From Marinirhabdus sp963793275 (GTDB lineage Bacteria; Bacteroidota; Bacteroidia; Flavobacteriales; Flavobacteriaceae), in the NCBI GenBank assembly GCA_963793275.1, contig CAWBZL010000001.1, forward strand, positions 400,883 through 464,882: a DNA stretch of 64,000 nucleotides, in the 5' to 3' direction. Made by a program: the position numbers and the translations under genes. How positions within the stretch are numbered: position 1 is the stretch's first letter; each line of letters opens with the position of its first letter. Shown here piece after piece: positions 43,996 through 53,491 of the stretch. A model generated the notes under the pieces. The model did not search any database, was not told the origin of the DNA, and saw only the letters and a program-made list of their open reading frames with translations.

Positions 43996-45545
43996 AGTTA
44001 GATATATAATCAAAAGACTCTTTCTTATTTCCTTCAGTATCTATAAAACCAAAATACTTTTGTCGCGCTTTTCGCCATGGTAACCTACCAACTACCGAAG
44101 ATGGCACTTCATTAAAATCGTATAAGGTTCATGACATAAAACCGAGATCTTCCTTATTGAAAAATGCCTGCATTATTTTATGGTATTCTGCCTGGTCCTG
44201 CACATTATTGCCAAATGGATTCCAGAGTCCGTTATAGGAAGACATCCCAAATTCTCCTAATATCATAGGTTTATTGATCTGCTTTTTTAGCCCGGCAAAT
44301 GTTGATTCAAGATCTTCAATATCCTTGTAGTAATGGAAACTTACAAGATCAACCTCAGCAGCCAATAGTTCAGCACTTTCCGGGTTAGACCATCCAATGG
44401 TTATTAAATGATTAGGATCTGTCTTTTTGATCTGAAGTAAAGCATTTTTTAACCAGTTTAGCACCAGTTCTTTTCCTCTATTTTCGAAATCAAGATCAGG
44501 TTCATTTTTAATATCCCATCCTAATAATGCCGGATGGTCTTTAAATCCAGAGACGATCTGTCTCAAATGTTCATGCGTTAACGTCCAGTTTAAAACCGAA
44601 TAGTCGCCGTAAAAATCGAATAAAGTGACCAGCACTTTCAGGGTCATGATCTTGCGCAGCGTCAAGAACTTCACTCAGCTTAGTAAGTTTATTTTCTTCA
44701 ATATCTGCACCTCCAAAATCTTCATATGGAATAAAGATCCTGATCGTATTTAAGCCGAACTCCTTAATTAACTCAAAATCATCTTCAATTGTGGCCATAT
44801 CATAATCATCACCAAACATATCCCAGGGAGTTTTTTGAGGATAGTAATTGATCCCTTTAATTTGGTATTTCTCATTTTTATAAAAGATCTGATCTTTCTG
44901 AACACTCCAATCAGAATTGTTTCCAGCTTGCTCAGCTTCAAACTCATCCTTCACTTTCTGCATATGCCGTACTCTCCAGAATCCATCCTCAAGTAACATC
45001 ATGACGCGATATGAGGAGGTATCAACGCTTCGGTCTAAAATTTTATTATTTTCGAGACTTTCAGAATATTCGATAACATTTCTATCATTGAAAACTACCA
45101 GCTGTCCATCTGCACTATAAAATTTTAATTCGGGATGATGAGAAATAGTGGTAGAATTGAAACTGATTTCACTGGACTTATTGTTATCCAGTATTCTGTA
45201 AATATTTACCCGCGCACTATCTGTATAATAATCTTCGATCCCAAAATCCTGGTTGGTTTTAAGAGCAAGATTTTTTACATACCAGGAATTCAGGTAATCG
45301 CGTTCAATCTCCTGCAGGCTTTGTGCTTCCATTGGCCTTCCCTCGTAAGAAGTGGTGTCCCAAGTGATCTCCGGCAGATACATTTGTCTGCTTTTGATCT
45401 CGGTATGCAGCATGGTAGAACGATCTGCACCGGTATTTAGGTATCCCCAAACATAACTGATCCCAAAAATAATAAGGGCATTCGCCGCCAGAAAGCTTAT
45501 GATAAGAATGGCCCGGTATATATTTTTATTGATCTTTTGCCGCAT
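43994..45545 (-). pseudogene. GH5-like glycoside hydrolase, frameshift plus nonsense
   Basis: The N-terminal piece (from 45545) has one membrane anchor (AILIISFLAANALIIFGISY) and a long periplasmic part with IKGINYYPQKTPWDMFGDDY and GLNTIRIFIPYEDFGGADIE. It loses frame at GGG 44641-44643; with one G fewer it continues as KVLVTLFDFYGDYSVLNWTL. The GH5-like motifs follow: WDIKNEPDLDFENRG with the acid/base Glu, and MILGEFGMSSYNGL with the nucleophile Glu. A TGA at 44129-44131 then stands where the family has Trp (GFMS-stop-TLYDFNEVPSSVVG), and the frame stays open to 43994. Two independent lesions argue for true decay of a former polysaccharide-cutting enzyme of the locus. Confidence 0.8.
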
Positions 45546-45551
45546 GTAGGT

Positions 45552-46736
45552 TTACTGAACAGATTTGGTCACGCCAAGGGTTTCGATTTTAAAGGTAAAA
45601 GAATCTGTATAATTAATATCCTCGCGGAGTTTAAAAATTGCATAACCTGCCTTGCTAGGCTCAGAAAATTGATGATCTATTTTATTATTCTCATCTATCA
45701 CCTTCAATATTACTTCTGCTCCATCGGGAATTATTTGTCCTAGAAAACTGGTCAGAGGTGCTACTTTGATCATTTTGTTCTCCAGATCCATCTCAATTTT
45801 AAAATCCCTGATCACCGGTTCATAACTAACTACTACCTCATCGCTTTTCGCCATTCCGGTAATATTTGCTGAAATTTTCCAATTATCCGGTCTTTCCGGG
45901 TGAAGCAATTGTGCTGTAGCAACTCCATCTATTGTGGTAGCGTAGGTCTTTTGAATGGCACCTTCTGAATCTCTAATAATAAATTCTACGGAAGTACCAT
46001 CGCTAATAATATTCTCAAACTCATCTTTGATGACTGAAGTTTTTACCTCGGTCACCTGGTTGCCATCTGCATATTGATGTTCTCTCTGAATATTGAGATT
46101 GAAATCTGTAGCAAGGGAAGGATAAACCTGGCTGATCATTTCTTTACCTTGCAAACCTTCAGAAGCACTTGCAACAGTTATATTTCCGGCTTTTCTTTTC
46201 GAAAAGATATTCTTCCAGGCTAACATATTTTTCATTGCAAGACTATCCTTTTTCAATTCTTTCTGGAAGAATTCTGAAATTTCAACCCTGGTACCGTCAT
46301 TCAAGGGATTGTCAAATCTGTCTGTCGGGATACTAACCAACATTGAATAATCACGATCTCCCGCCTGTATACTTCTTGGACCAAAGTAATTTTCTATGGT
46401 CTTCGGAGCTTCTGCGGTATTTATATTTATAATTCCTGATTGAACTTTCTCTTCATTTATCAATTTCCATTCAAGCAATCCTGCTTTTTTAGAAATGAAC
46501 TCCGGGATCATAAATACCGAAGAATTGTGTGACTCTTTTGGAGTCAGAATCGTTTTCCCATACGAGCTATTAATAAGCAACCTGGAGTCAGCATCGATAT
46601 TTGCAAATTCCAGCACCAGTTCTTCTCCGGCTATAATCTCTTCAGGAATTAATGACTCCGGTTTATCAATAGAAATAACTTCAGCGTTAAGAAGTCCTAT
46701 AACCAACAGGCAAACTATGATGATATACTTTCTCAT
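45552..46736 (-). CDS. secreted Ig-like beta-sandwich protein
   Basis: 394 residues with a short leader (MRKYIIIVCLLVIGLLNAEV). The rest is several beta-sandwich repeats (IPEEIIAGEELVLEFANIDA, VSIPTDRFDNPLNDGTRVEI, IISDGTSVEFIIRDSEGAIQ, QIIPDGAEVILKVIDENNKI), where the D-G-T/A-x-V/I-E phrase recurs as in bacterial Ig-like (Big_1/invasin-type) domains. Periplasmic or surface; perhaps holds or modifies the polymer. Its start overlaps the stop of the large membrane protein (TAATG) and it is 6 bases from the hydrolase, so the three are one operon. Confidence 0.7.
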   Translation of the reverse strand: MRKYIIIVCLLVIGLLNAEVISIDKPESLIPEEIIAGEELVLEFANIDADSRLLINSSYGKTILTPKESHNSSVFMIPEFISKKAGLLEWKLINEEKVQSGIININTAEAPKTIENYFGPRSIQAGDRDYSMLVSIPTDRFDNPLNDGTRVEISEFFQKELKKDSLAMKNMLAWKNIFSKRKAGNITVASASEGLQGKEMISQVYPSLATDFNLNIQREHQYADGNQVTEVKTSVIKDEFENIISDGTSVEFIIRDSEGAIQKTYATTIDGVATAQLLHPERPDNWKISANITGMAKSDEVVVSYEPVIRDFKIEMDLENKMIKVAPLTSFLGQIIPDGAEVILKVIDENNKIDHQFSEPSKAGYAIFKLREDINYTDSFTFKIETLGVTKSVQ

Positions 46737-49700
46737 TATTTGGGATTTCCTATATAATTATTCATTTCGATCTTCAGATAATTAAATCCTGAACCATCGA
46801 ATTCTTGCAAAGCTAATTTTGGCTGCTCTAGATCTCTGAACGGAATCACTTTTCCTGCAATTGATTTATTTGGCAATCCGTTTACATAGATATTCTCCAT
46901 GGAAGTATTAATTACAGATAAGTCTTCTAAATCTTCCGGTGTACGCTCAAAATTCTGTTTTCTTTGAACTCTGATTCCATGCTTTACATACTGATGATCT
47001 ACCCAGATCAATTCTGAGTTTTCATCAAAATACGAATATATCAATTGCGGAATCGTTACTTCCTCTACACCGTAATTAAATAACTTCCCCTTTAGTTTGC
47101 CATTTTCGACCTGCAATTGGTTTAGGGTAACACTTTTATAAAGATCGGTAGTTGCAACATTTCCCGCACATTGAAGGTTAAATTTCACCGGTTCAGAATC
47201 CAGCTGAACAGGAGTAAACTCATCAGGATCAAAAGTTTCAGGAATGGCTACGTCTCTATTTAGCCAGGCGATGCCTTCAAAGTCTACCCGAAAACTGCTT
47301 ATTTCCTTCGGCATTAATTTATGTTTCAAGACCTGTCTCGCATTATAACTGGCGAGTTCGTTATTATCTTCATCATATAAAGTGCCTTTTATCACTACAT
47401 CTGCCGGAACATGATCTACATTCTGAATCTCTCCGACGATAGAATACCTGCCATTCAATTTTACCAGTTTTGCTGAAAGCACTTCCAGCACCGGCTGCTT
47501 CAAAACATCTTCATGGTGCGTTTGCTGGGTGGTAATTCTCCTCCTTCCATGATTATAGAACTTTGTCTGATTTTGAGAAAAAAGCTGATCGGCAGGGATA
47601 TCGGTATCCATGTTCGTCGGCTCAATGAACCAGTTTCCATCTATTTTATTCAGTTCATGAACAAAATCTTTTTCAACGATAGCTATTGGGGTCACCCAGG
47701 AGGTGAATACTTTGGCTCGAGCTACAGAATCGTTCACCTCAGTTACATTAACATGGATGCTGTCTAGTTTCGCATAAGAACTTAGAATACCGTCGCTTAC
47801 AGAAACTTCCAGCATGAACTGCGCAATTGTTTTACCACTTTTCGGATTCAAATAAGAATGGGCTCTTTCAAACTCCTTGAAATCTATCGCATCATAATAG
47901 GCTTTTACAACATTCTCTTCAGAAACCTGATCTTGATTATCGCAGTAAATATAATAGAGTGAAACCAGGATAATTACAGACAGCACCAAAGCATACACAT
48001 GACTCACTTTTAATACCAAAGGCCTGAATCTATTATAGCTGACCTTAAACTTGAAAAAATCGTGCTTTTCGGGATTTCCGGTTTTTAGTGCATTAAACCA
48101 GATCAATTGAAGATTGATGAAAAAGGCGATCAAAACAGTTAGTATAGGAATGATTCCCCACATTAATTTGAGAAAAACAGGAACATCCTGTATACCTATA
48201 ATTTTTGATAAGGGAGGTACATTCAATTTTTCCCAAACCATGATCCCGTTTTCCAGTTGTTGTAATCGTTGCCAACCACTGAAGTATAATAAAGGATCAT
48301 AGAATTTATCATTAGAGAATATATACTTCAGATTATACTTTTCAGGAACGGCCAGAAACTGCTGAAGAGATCCAATTCCTTCCACACCCCTGAACTTTGA
48401 ATTTTCCAATCGCTCTACTGCCCTGGTGGTTAGTTCCGGAAGTCTTCTCGCAGAATGATAATTCCCATCAACGGTCAATGCCCTGGTTTGAGCAGAAAGC
48501 CAGGCCATCTGATCGCCGAAGCCAAGCGTTAAAAATCGCCAATGGTCATGCTGATCCTGATTCAGAAAATTAACAATCGGTAACATCTTGATACTCTGCG
48601 GCTGCATAGGTCTGAAGTATCCTAAGCTTAGAGTAAAAACAGATATGAAAAGAAATAATCCAACCATAAAACCACCTATCACCCTGTGATATACCGCTCC
48701 AAATCGCTCCTGAATTCTTCTTTTAAGATCTCCTTCAGCAAATCTATAGGCGAATTCTCCAAACATTGGAAGCGCCATGATGGAACCCCATAAAGTAAAT
48801 CGGTCTAAGGTTAAAATATTAAAAGCAGTATCTCCAAGCAACATTCTTGGGATTGGAGTAGTTCCACCTGTTCCTAAAACAAATAGTATCGAAAAGGATA
48901 ATCCAAAAAAAAGATATCTTTTAGAGTAATATCTGTAAAGTATATACGGAAAGAAGAAAAAGATGATTCCCCAAGGAATGATAAAGAATATCAGCCCTGA
49001 GGAAGTCACTTCAATAAAACTATCCCTGCTGCCATGAGGTATTGGAACCTGAGTTATGGGATTCTTCTTAGTGTTTATCCAATAAGGCAGGATGCAAACT
49101 ATGATCGCAGCCAGGGATGTTCCCCCGAAGATCACGATTCGCTTAAATAATTTAAAGAAGGTATTCAGGAATATTTTGAAGGTTACATTTTTGAAGCCAT
49201 CAACCTTTTCTGAAGCGGTATCCATGATCACCATTCCTATTAATGGAAATATGAAAAAGATCATTCCGAAGATTGGTGTTACATGATGTGAGGTCACAGT
49301 AACCGCTATTAAAGAGATGGCTCTAAAGAAGAATCTTTTCTTCCCGGTTTTGATAAATAAATAGATCTCCGGCAGCGAATGCATCAGGATGGAGATTCCA
49401 ATAATACTTGGCAGCTGACCGAATATATGCAGTGTTTCTACAAATGACGATGAAAATACCGCTAACAAAGCAGCATAACCTGCAGCCTTTCTACTGGCGG
49501 TAATTAATAGACTGAATCTATAAACCCCGGTGATAAATAGTATCACCCCAATGATCGCAACCAGGAACATCCCGAATTTGAGTCCGCCGACAAATGAGAA
49601 CAAGCCAATTGCCTGATGAACTAAAGGCGGATAACCCATTACCGTAAATCCGGTATACCATTTATAATTCCAGGGCTCAAACCAGCTATTCGCATAATGC

Positions 49701-49825
49701 TCTGCAAAGAACAAATGGATAAGCGCATCATAGGTATTTTCCAACGTAAAGAAAATCGTTGATGAATGAAAAACGACACCTATAATTAGGGCGACGATCA
49801 GGTATTTATTGGTAGTTTCTTTCAT
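46736..49825 (-). CDS. large membrane protein with PTPS-related/GT-C-like membrane part
   Basis: 1029 residues. About residues 1-560 hold ten or more membrane segments in the PTPS_related (6-pyruvoyl-tetrahydropterin-synthase-related) pattern (YDALIHLFFAEHYANSWFEP, WYTGFTVMGYPPLVHQAIGL, then HHVTPIFG). The pattern includes acidic residues in the first periplasmic loop as in GT-C transferases. A further helix pair (about 570 and 620) leads to an NTF2-like segment (VVKAYYDAIDFKEFERAHSY) and beta-rich C-terminal domains. It is the best candidate polymerase or lipid-linked transferase of the locus, but no activity is proven. Start of the minus operon, divergent from the receiver-glycosyltransferase gene. 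Confidence 0.7.
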   Translation of the reverse strand: MKETTNKYLIVALIIGVVFHSSTIFFTLENTYDALIHLFFAEHYANSWFEPWNYKWYTGFTVMGYPPLVHQAIGLFSFVGGLKFGMFLVAIIGVILFITGVYRFSLLITASRKAAGYAALLAVFSSSFVETLHIFGQLPSIIGISILMHSLPEIYLFIKTGKKRFFFRAISLIAVTVTSHHVTPIFGMIFFIFPLIGMVIMDTASEKVDGFKNVTFKIFLNTFFKLFKRIVIFGGTSLAAIIVCILPYWINTKKNPITQVPIPHGSRDSFIEVTSSGLIFFIIPWGIIFFFFPYILYRYYSKRYLFFGLSFSILFVLGTGGTTPIPRMLLGDTAFNILTLDRFTLWGSIMALPMFGEFAYRFAEGDLKRRIQERFGAVYHRVIGGFMVGLFLFISVFTLSLGYFRPMQPQSIKMLPIVNFLNQDQHDHWRFLTLGFGDQMAWLSAQTRALTVDGNYHSARRLPELTTRAVERLENSKFRGVEGIGSLQQFLAVPEKYNLKYIFSNDKFYDPLLYFSGWQRLQQLENGIMVWEKLNVPPLSKIIGIQDVPVFLKLMWGIIPILTVLIAFFINLQLIWFNALKTGNPEKHDFFKFKVSYNRFRPLVLKVSHVYALVLSVIILVSLYYIYCDNQDQVSEENVVKAYYDAIDFKEFERAHSYLNPKSGKTIAQFMLEVSVSDGILSSYAKLDSIHVNVTEVNDSVARAKVFTSWVTPIAIVEKDFVHELNKIDGNWFIEPTNMDTDIPADQLFSQNQTKFYNHGRRRITTQQTHHEDVLKQPVLEVLSAKLVKLNGRYSIVGEIQNVDHVPADVVIKGTLYDEDNNELASYNARQVLKHKLMPKEISSFRVDFEGIAWLNRDVAIPETFDPDEFTPVQLDSEPVKFNLQCAGNVATTDLYKSVTLNQLQVENGKLKGKLFNYGVEEVTIPQLIYSYFDENSELIWVDHQYVKHGIRVQRKQNFERTPEDLEDLSVINTSMENIYVNGLPNKSIAGKVIPFRDLEQPKLALQEFDGSGFNYLKIEMNNYIGNPK

Positions 49826-49886
49826 GACAAAACATGTGGTGGTTACTCAGAAATAAAATTACTACAGCCTTATAGTACCTCAAATT

Positions 49887-49920
49887 CATTGACCGAAAGC
49901 AAATTACCATTCACCGATAA
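49887..49920 (+). promoter_or_regulatory. 21-bp-spaced direct repeats, possible LytTR site
   Basis: CATTGACCGAAAG (49887-49899) and CATTCACCGATAA (49908-49920) match at 10 of 13 positions and start 21 bp apart. On the other strand they read TCGGTCAAT and TCGGTGAAT, each agreeing with 7 of 9 positions of the published LytTR half-site consensus. Lies between the divergent membrane-protein and receiver-glycosyltransferase genes. Confidence 0.45.
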
Positions 49921-50000
49921 GAATTAACCTCTTTATCTAATTCTCTGAAATTGAGAGCTTGTTACGCATAATTTTGAACAAGAATTTAAAACCAATCACC

Positions 50001-51182
50001 ATGAAAATTTTAGCTGTAGACGACCAACAACTGGTATTAATGCCACTGGAAAAAAGATTGAAAGAGAAGGGCTATGAAGTAAAAACCACCACACACGCCC
50101 AGAGAACTATTGCCATCTTCAAAAGTTTTAAACCGGATCTTTTGATCATAGACATTAATATGCCTTTATCAAACGGACTTGAAATTATAAGAACAATAAG
50201 AACTGAAATTGAAGATGAAACACCTATTATGGTTCTATCTGGAAACACCGACGATAAACTTATTGTTGAAGCTTTTGAACTGGGGGTTCAGGATTTTATG
50301 AAAAAACCCCTTAGCCTTGATGAAATCACTGCTAGAGTAGGCAGAATGATAGGTCATCCTGAAAGTAATGATGCAAAATTATCTGCCAACAGTATTCTTC
50401 AGAACAGATGCGTAGGAGTTGTGATCCCATGTTACAATGAAGAAAACAGGTTAAAATCGGATGAATTCATCAATTTTATCGAAAGAAATTCCGGTTATCA
50501 CCTATGCTTTGTGAATGACGGAAGTACTGATAAAACCATGCAGGTACTTCAGAATTTGAAAAAGGGACGTGAAGATTATATCAGTATATACAACTGCGCC
50601 AAAAACGGAGGAAAAGCTGAAGCGGTAAGACAGGGCCTGATTTACATGTCTAACTTTGCTGACCTGGATTATATTGGCTTCCTTGATGCCGATCTTTCTA
50701 CCGACTTCCAGGATTTTGATGATCTCGTAAAAACTATAGAAACTACCGATTTTCAGATCGTAAACGGTTCAAGAATTTCCAGAATGGGCGCGAATATTAC
50801 AAAAGAGAGCGCAAGGAAAATAATTAGTATGACCATAAACCTTATCATAACTACTATTTTGGGTATGCCATTTAAAGACACCCAATGCGGAGCTAAGATC
50901 ATGAGAAAGGAACTTATTCCGGTCGCTTTTAACTCTCCATTCCTTACTAAATGGTTATTTGACGTAGAGATCTTTATGAGAATGAAAAAGCAGTTCGGTA
51001 AAGAAAATGCTCAGGAAATGATCTGTGAGCAACCATTAAAAAGATGGATTCACGCTGATGGGTCTAAGCTATCAATGAAAGACTCTTTAAAAATAGGATT
51101 TCAACTTTTGAAAATTTACTGGAACTATAATTTTTCTACGGCGAATAAAAATAAGCCGGAGGTTTCAGGTAGCTATGTGTAA
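50001..51182 (+). CDS. receiver domain fused to family 2 glycosyltransferase
   Basis: 393 residues from the ATG at 50001 (the upstream ATG at 49959 adds residues unlike a receiver start). Residues 1-120 are a complete receiver: D7-D8, phospho-acceptor D51 in LLIIDINMPLSNG, S80 in VLSGNTDD and K102 in MKKPLSLDE. From about 137 a GT-A transferase of the DPM1-like GT2 type follows: VVIPCYNEEN, CFVNDGSTDKTMQ, the metal-binding GFLDADLSTD, and DTQCGAKIMRKELI. All key residues of both halves are present, so phosphorylation could directly switch sugar transfer. The stand-alone HPt at 36081 is an obvious donor. No membrane segment. Confidence 0.92.
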   Translation: MKILAVDDQQLVLMPLEKRLKEKGYEVKTTTHAQRTIAIFKSFKPDLLIIDINMPLSNGLEIIRTIRTEIEDETPIMVLSGNTDDKLIVEAFELGVQDFMKKPLSLDEITARVGRMIGHPESNDAKLSANSILQNRCVGVVIPCYNEENRLKSDEFINFIERNSGYHLCFVNDGSTDKTMQVLQNLKKGREDYISIYNCAKNGGKAEAVRQGLIYMSNFADLDYIGFLDADLSTDFQDFDDLVKTIETTDFQIVNGSRISRMGANITKESARKIISMTINLIITTILGMPFKDTQCGAKIMRKELIPVAFNSPFLTKWLFDVEIFMRMKKQFGKENAQEMICEQPLKRWIHADGSKLSMKDSLKIGFQLLKIYWNYNFSTANKNKPEVSGSYV

Positions 51183-51245
51183 GAGAATTAGCTAAAGTAT
51201 TTATTAATAAAGATTTGAAAAGTTAATATAATAATACCAGGGAAA

Positions 51246-52214
51246 ATGATCAACTATCCAATAAAATTTGAACCAATCCTGCAAGATAAAATCTGGGGAG
51301 GAAACAAATTAGCATCAGTTCTAAACAAAAAAAGTAAATCTGAGACTACCGGAGAAAGCTGGGAAATATCTGCCGTACCAGGTAACATTTCCGTGGTCGC
51401 AAATGGTTCCGCCAAAGGGAAGAATTTACTTGAGCTTATTTCTACCTATAAAGGTGATATTCTGGGAGAAGCGAACTATAACCAATTTGGAAATGATTTT
51501 CCTCTTCTTATCAAATTTATAGATGCCCGGACCGATCTTTCAGTACAACTGCATCCAAATGATGATCTGGCGAAAGAGCGACACAATTCTTTTGGAAAAA
51601 CGGAGATGTGGTATGTTATGGATGCCGATAAAGGAGCCAAACTAAATATAGGCTTTAAAGAGTCCTTGAATAAAAAACAATACTTAGAAGCTTTAAATTC
51701 CGGAGAAATTTTGTCTATTCTGAATTTTGAGGAAGTTGAGGCAGGAGATGTGATCTTTATTAATACCGGGAAGGTACACGCGATTGGAGCAGGTGTAATG
51801 CTGGCTGAAATTCAGCAGACATCAGATATCACTTACCGAATTTATGATTGGGACCGTGTGGATCAAGAAGGAAATTCAAGGGAATTACATACAGAACTTG
51901 CTTTAGATGCCATAGATTTCGAGAAAAAAGATGACTATAAGCTGACTTATGATAAGCAAGTGAACAAAGCTTCCAGAGTGGCCAAATGTAAATATTTTAC
52001 TACCAATCACCTTTTAGTGGAAGGCAATATCACAAGAGATCATTCTAGTCTTGATTCATTTGTTATCTATATGTGTACCAATGGTAAAGCCACTATATCT
52101 ACGACTGAGAAAAGCGTTGAAATCGAGAAAGGAGAAACAGTACTTATTTCCGCGGTAAATGCAAAGGTTTTAATTAATTCTGACTTTTGTGAACTGTTAG
52201 AAGTATATATTTAG
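51246..52214 (+). CDS. manA: mannose-6-phosphate isomerase (type I)
   Basis: 322 residues, compact Bacillus-like type I isomerase. Zinc ligands in SVQLHPND, KTEMWYVMD and INTGKVHAIGAG; active-site arginine region TYRIYDWDRVD. Interconverts fructose 6-phosphate and mannose 6-phosphate and so feeds GDP-mannose synthesis with ManC. Follows the receiver-glycosyltransferase by 63 bases, probably the same transcript, and is the last cargo gene before the mobilization block. Confidence 0.92.
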   Translation: MINYPIKFEPILQDKIWGGNKLASVLNKKSKSETTGESWEISAVPGNISVVANGSAKGKNLLELISTYKGDILGEANYNQFGNDFPLLIKFIDARTDLSVQLHPNDDLAKERHNSFGKTEMWYVMDADKGAKLNIGFKESLNKKQYLEALNSGEILSILNFEEVEAGDVIFINTGKVHAIGAGVMLAEIQQTSDITYRIYDWDRVDQEGNSRELHTELALDAIDFEKKDDYKLTYDKQVNKASRVAKCKYFTTNHLLVEGNITRDHSSLDSFVIYMCTNGKATISTTEKSVEIEKGETVLISAVNAKVLINSDFCELLEVYI

Positions 52215-52283
52215 AAATTCCCTATTTTAATCTCCGGTTCAGAAATTGAAAGATAAAACCTAAACTTTTCTTCTTTGGCATTT

Positions 52284-52601
52284 TTAGTTTAATAAATAGA
52301 ATACCGCAAACCCAGATAAGAGGATGATCAAAATACTTCCAAATAAGACCAGTACATAATTCGGGATCAGACTGGCTTTTTCTAAACGATTTTTTATATC
52401 TCTGAGTAATTCATTTTTTAGCTCGTCGGCCGCTTCCTGTTTTTGGAGAAAGCTTTTTAGATTTTCATCAATAGCTGCTTTACAGATAGGGATGTTCCTT
52501 TCATTAAGCTCTTTAGATAAGCCTTCCAATTTTTCAAGAGATTTTTTAAAATCAGCCATTTCATCGGCCATCAGTTCCATGATCTCATCTAGTTTTTTCA
52601 T
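52284..52601 (-). CDS. mobilization-associated coiled-coil membrane protein (DUF6730-like)
   Basis: 105 residues: acidic N-terminal helix (MKKLDEIMELMADEMADFKK), long coiled coil and a C-terminal membrane segment (YVLVLFGSILIILLSGFAVF). Proteins of this shape regularly follow relaxase genes in Bacteroidota mobilizable elements. It starts 12 bases after the relaxase stop and is surely in its operon. Function unknown; the family label is from memory. Confidence 0.65.
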   Translation of the reverse strand: MKKLDEIMELMADEMADFKKSLEKLEGLSKELNERNIPICKAAIDENLKSFLQKQEAADELKNELLRDIKNRLEKASLIPNYVLVLFGSILIILLSGFAVFYLLN

Positions 52602-52612
52602 GTTCTTGTTAT

Positions 52613-53491
52613 TTAATAACCCATCCCAGTTCCCATACCTGCATCAAGGCCTCTTTTAATTGCCTGCTTCACCAGGTCTTTAGCTATTTTACTAGCCATG
52701 TTTGTACTTAATTGTACTGTACTATTGACCAGTTTCAGTGTCTTTGGAACCTCCTTAGATTTATGATATCCATTATTCTGAGAAATGGATGCAATTAATT
52801 TGCTACCACTCATGGAGCGATCTACTTCACTGCCTTTCAAATTGACTCCCTGATATTCAAACCGAAAACCCTGCAGCTGATTCGATTTATTGATACTGGG
52901 AATCACTTTTACATTACAGGCTTTCATGTTTTTGATATACTCATCCAGGGATTTAGGTCGGGTTTCCATTACTTTGTTATTGATATGTTTAATGGCTAGT
53001 CGCTGCCATTTTAATTCCTGCAGCTTTTGCTGTTGTACTTCTCTTACCCGGGTAAGACCTAACTGTTTGGCTACATTGTCTGCTGCGATCTGACTTCGCT
53101 TACCGATAAAACTATCCTTGTAGGTTTCTCCATTTAAACTAATACGATTTGCATAGATGTGGATATGGGTATGTTCCTTGTCTTTATGTACAAAACCAAT
53201 GGCCTGATTATTCTGAAGGTTCATTTCTTTTATAAATCCCTGGGCAATCTTTTCCAAATCCTGGTGGCTTAATTCCTTTCCGTCTTTGATGGTAGGACTC
53301 ACTATAAAACTCAGGATGTTTTTAGTACAGTGATCATTTTGAGATTGAATGATCTTAAACTCATCGGTAATCTGCTCTGGCGTATCACCGGCCAGGTGTT
53401 GTTTGAGAACTACTTCGGCTTCCTTTTCCTGATTCCATCCATAGTCGATGGAAACCTTGGTGCTTGCTATAGACTGTCCTTTTCCAATCAT
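52613..53491 (-). CDS. relaxase/mobilization nuclease (MobA/VirD2 type)
   Basis: 292 residues. N-terminal IASTKVSIDYGW contains a candidate nucleophile Tyr (Y17), and the metal-binding three-histidine motif is HTHIHIYANR within IGFVHKDKEHTHIHIYANRI. These fit the Relaxase (PF03432) family that nicks the transfer origin and pilots DNA. Short for the family and without a helicase or primase fused. ATG overlaps the preceding accessory gene by four bases. Confidence 0.9.
   Translation of the reverse strand: MIGKGQSIASTKVSIDYGWNQEKEAEVVLKQHLAGDTPEQITDEFKIIQSQNDHCTKNILSFIVSPTIKDGKELSHQDLEKIAQGFIKEMNLQNNQAIGFVHKDKEHTHIHIYANRISLNGETYKDSFIGKRSQIAADNVAKQLGLTRVREVQQQKLQELKWQRLAIKHINNKVMETRPKSLDEYIKNMKACNVKVIPSINKSNQLQGFRFEYQGVNLKGSEVDRSMSGSKLIASISQNNGYHKSKEVPKTLKLVNSTVQLSTNMASKIAKDLVKQAIKRGLDAGMGTGMGY

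Noticed and set aside
44129..44674. separate small hydrolase gene on the minus strand
   Set aside because: Sequence is the direct continuation of the upstream frame after a one-base insertion and lacks a start context; treated as part of one pseudogene.
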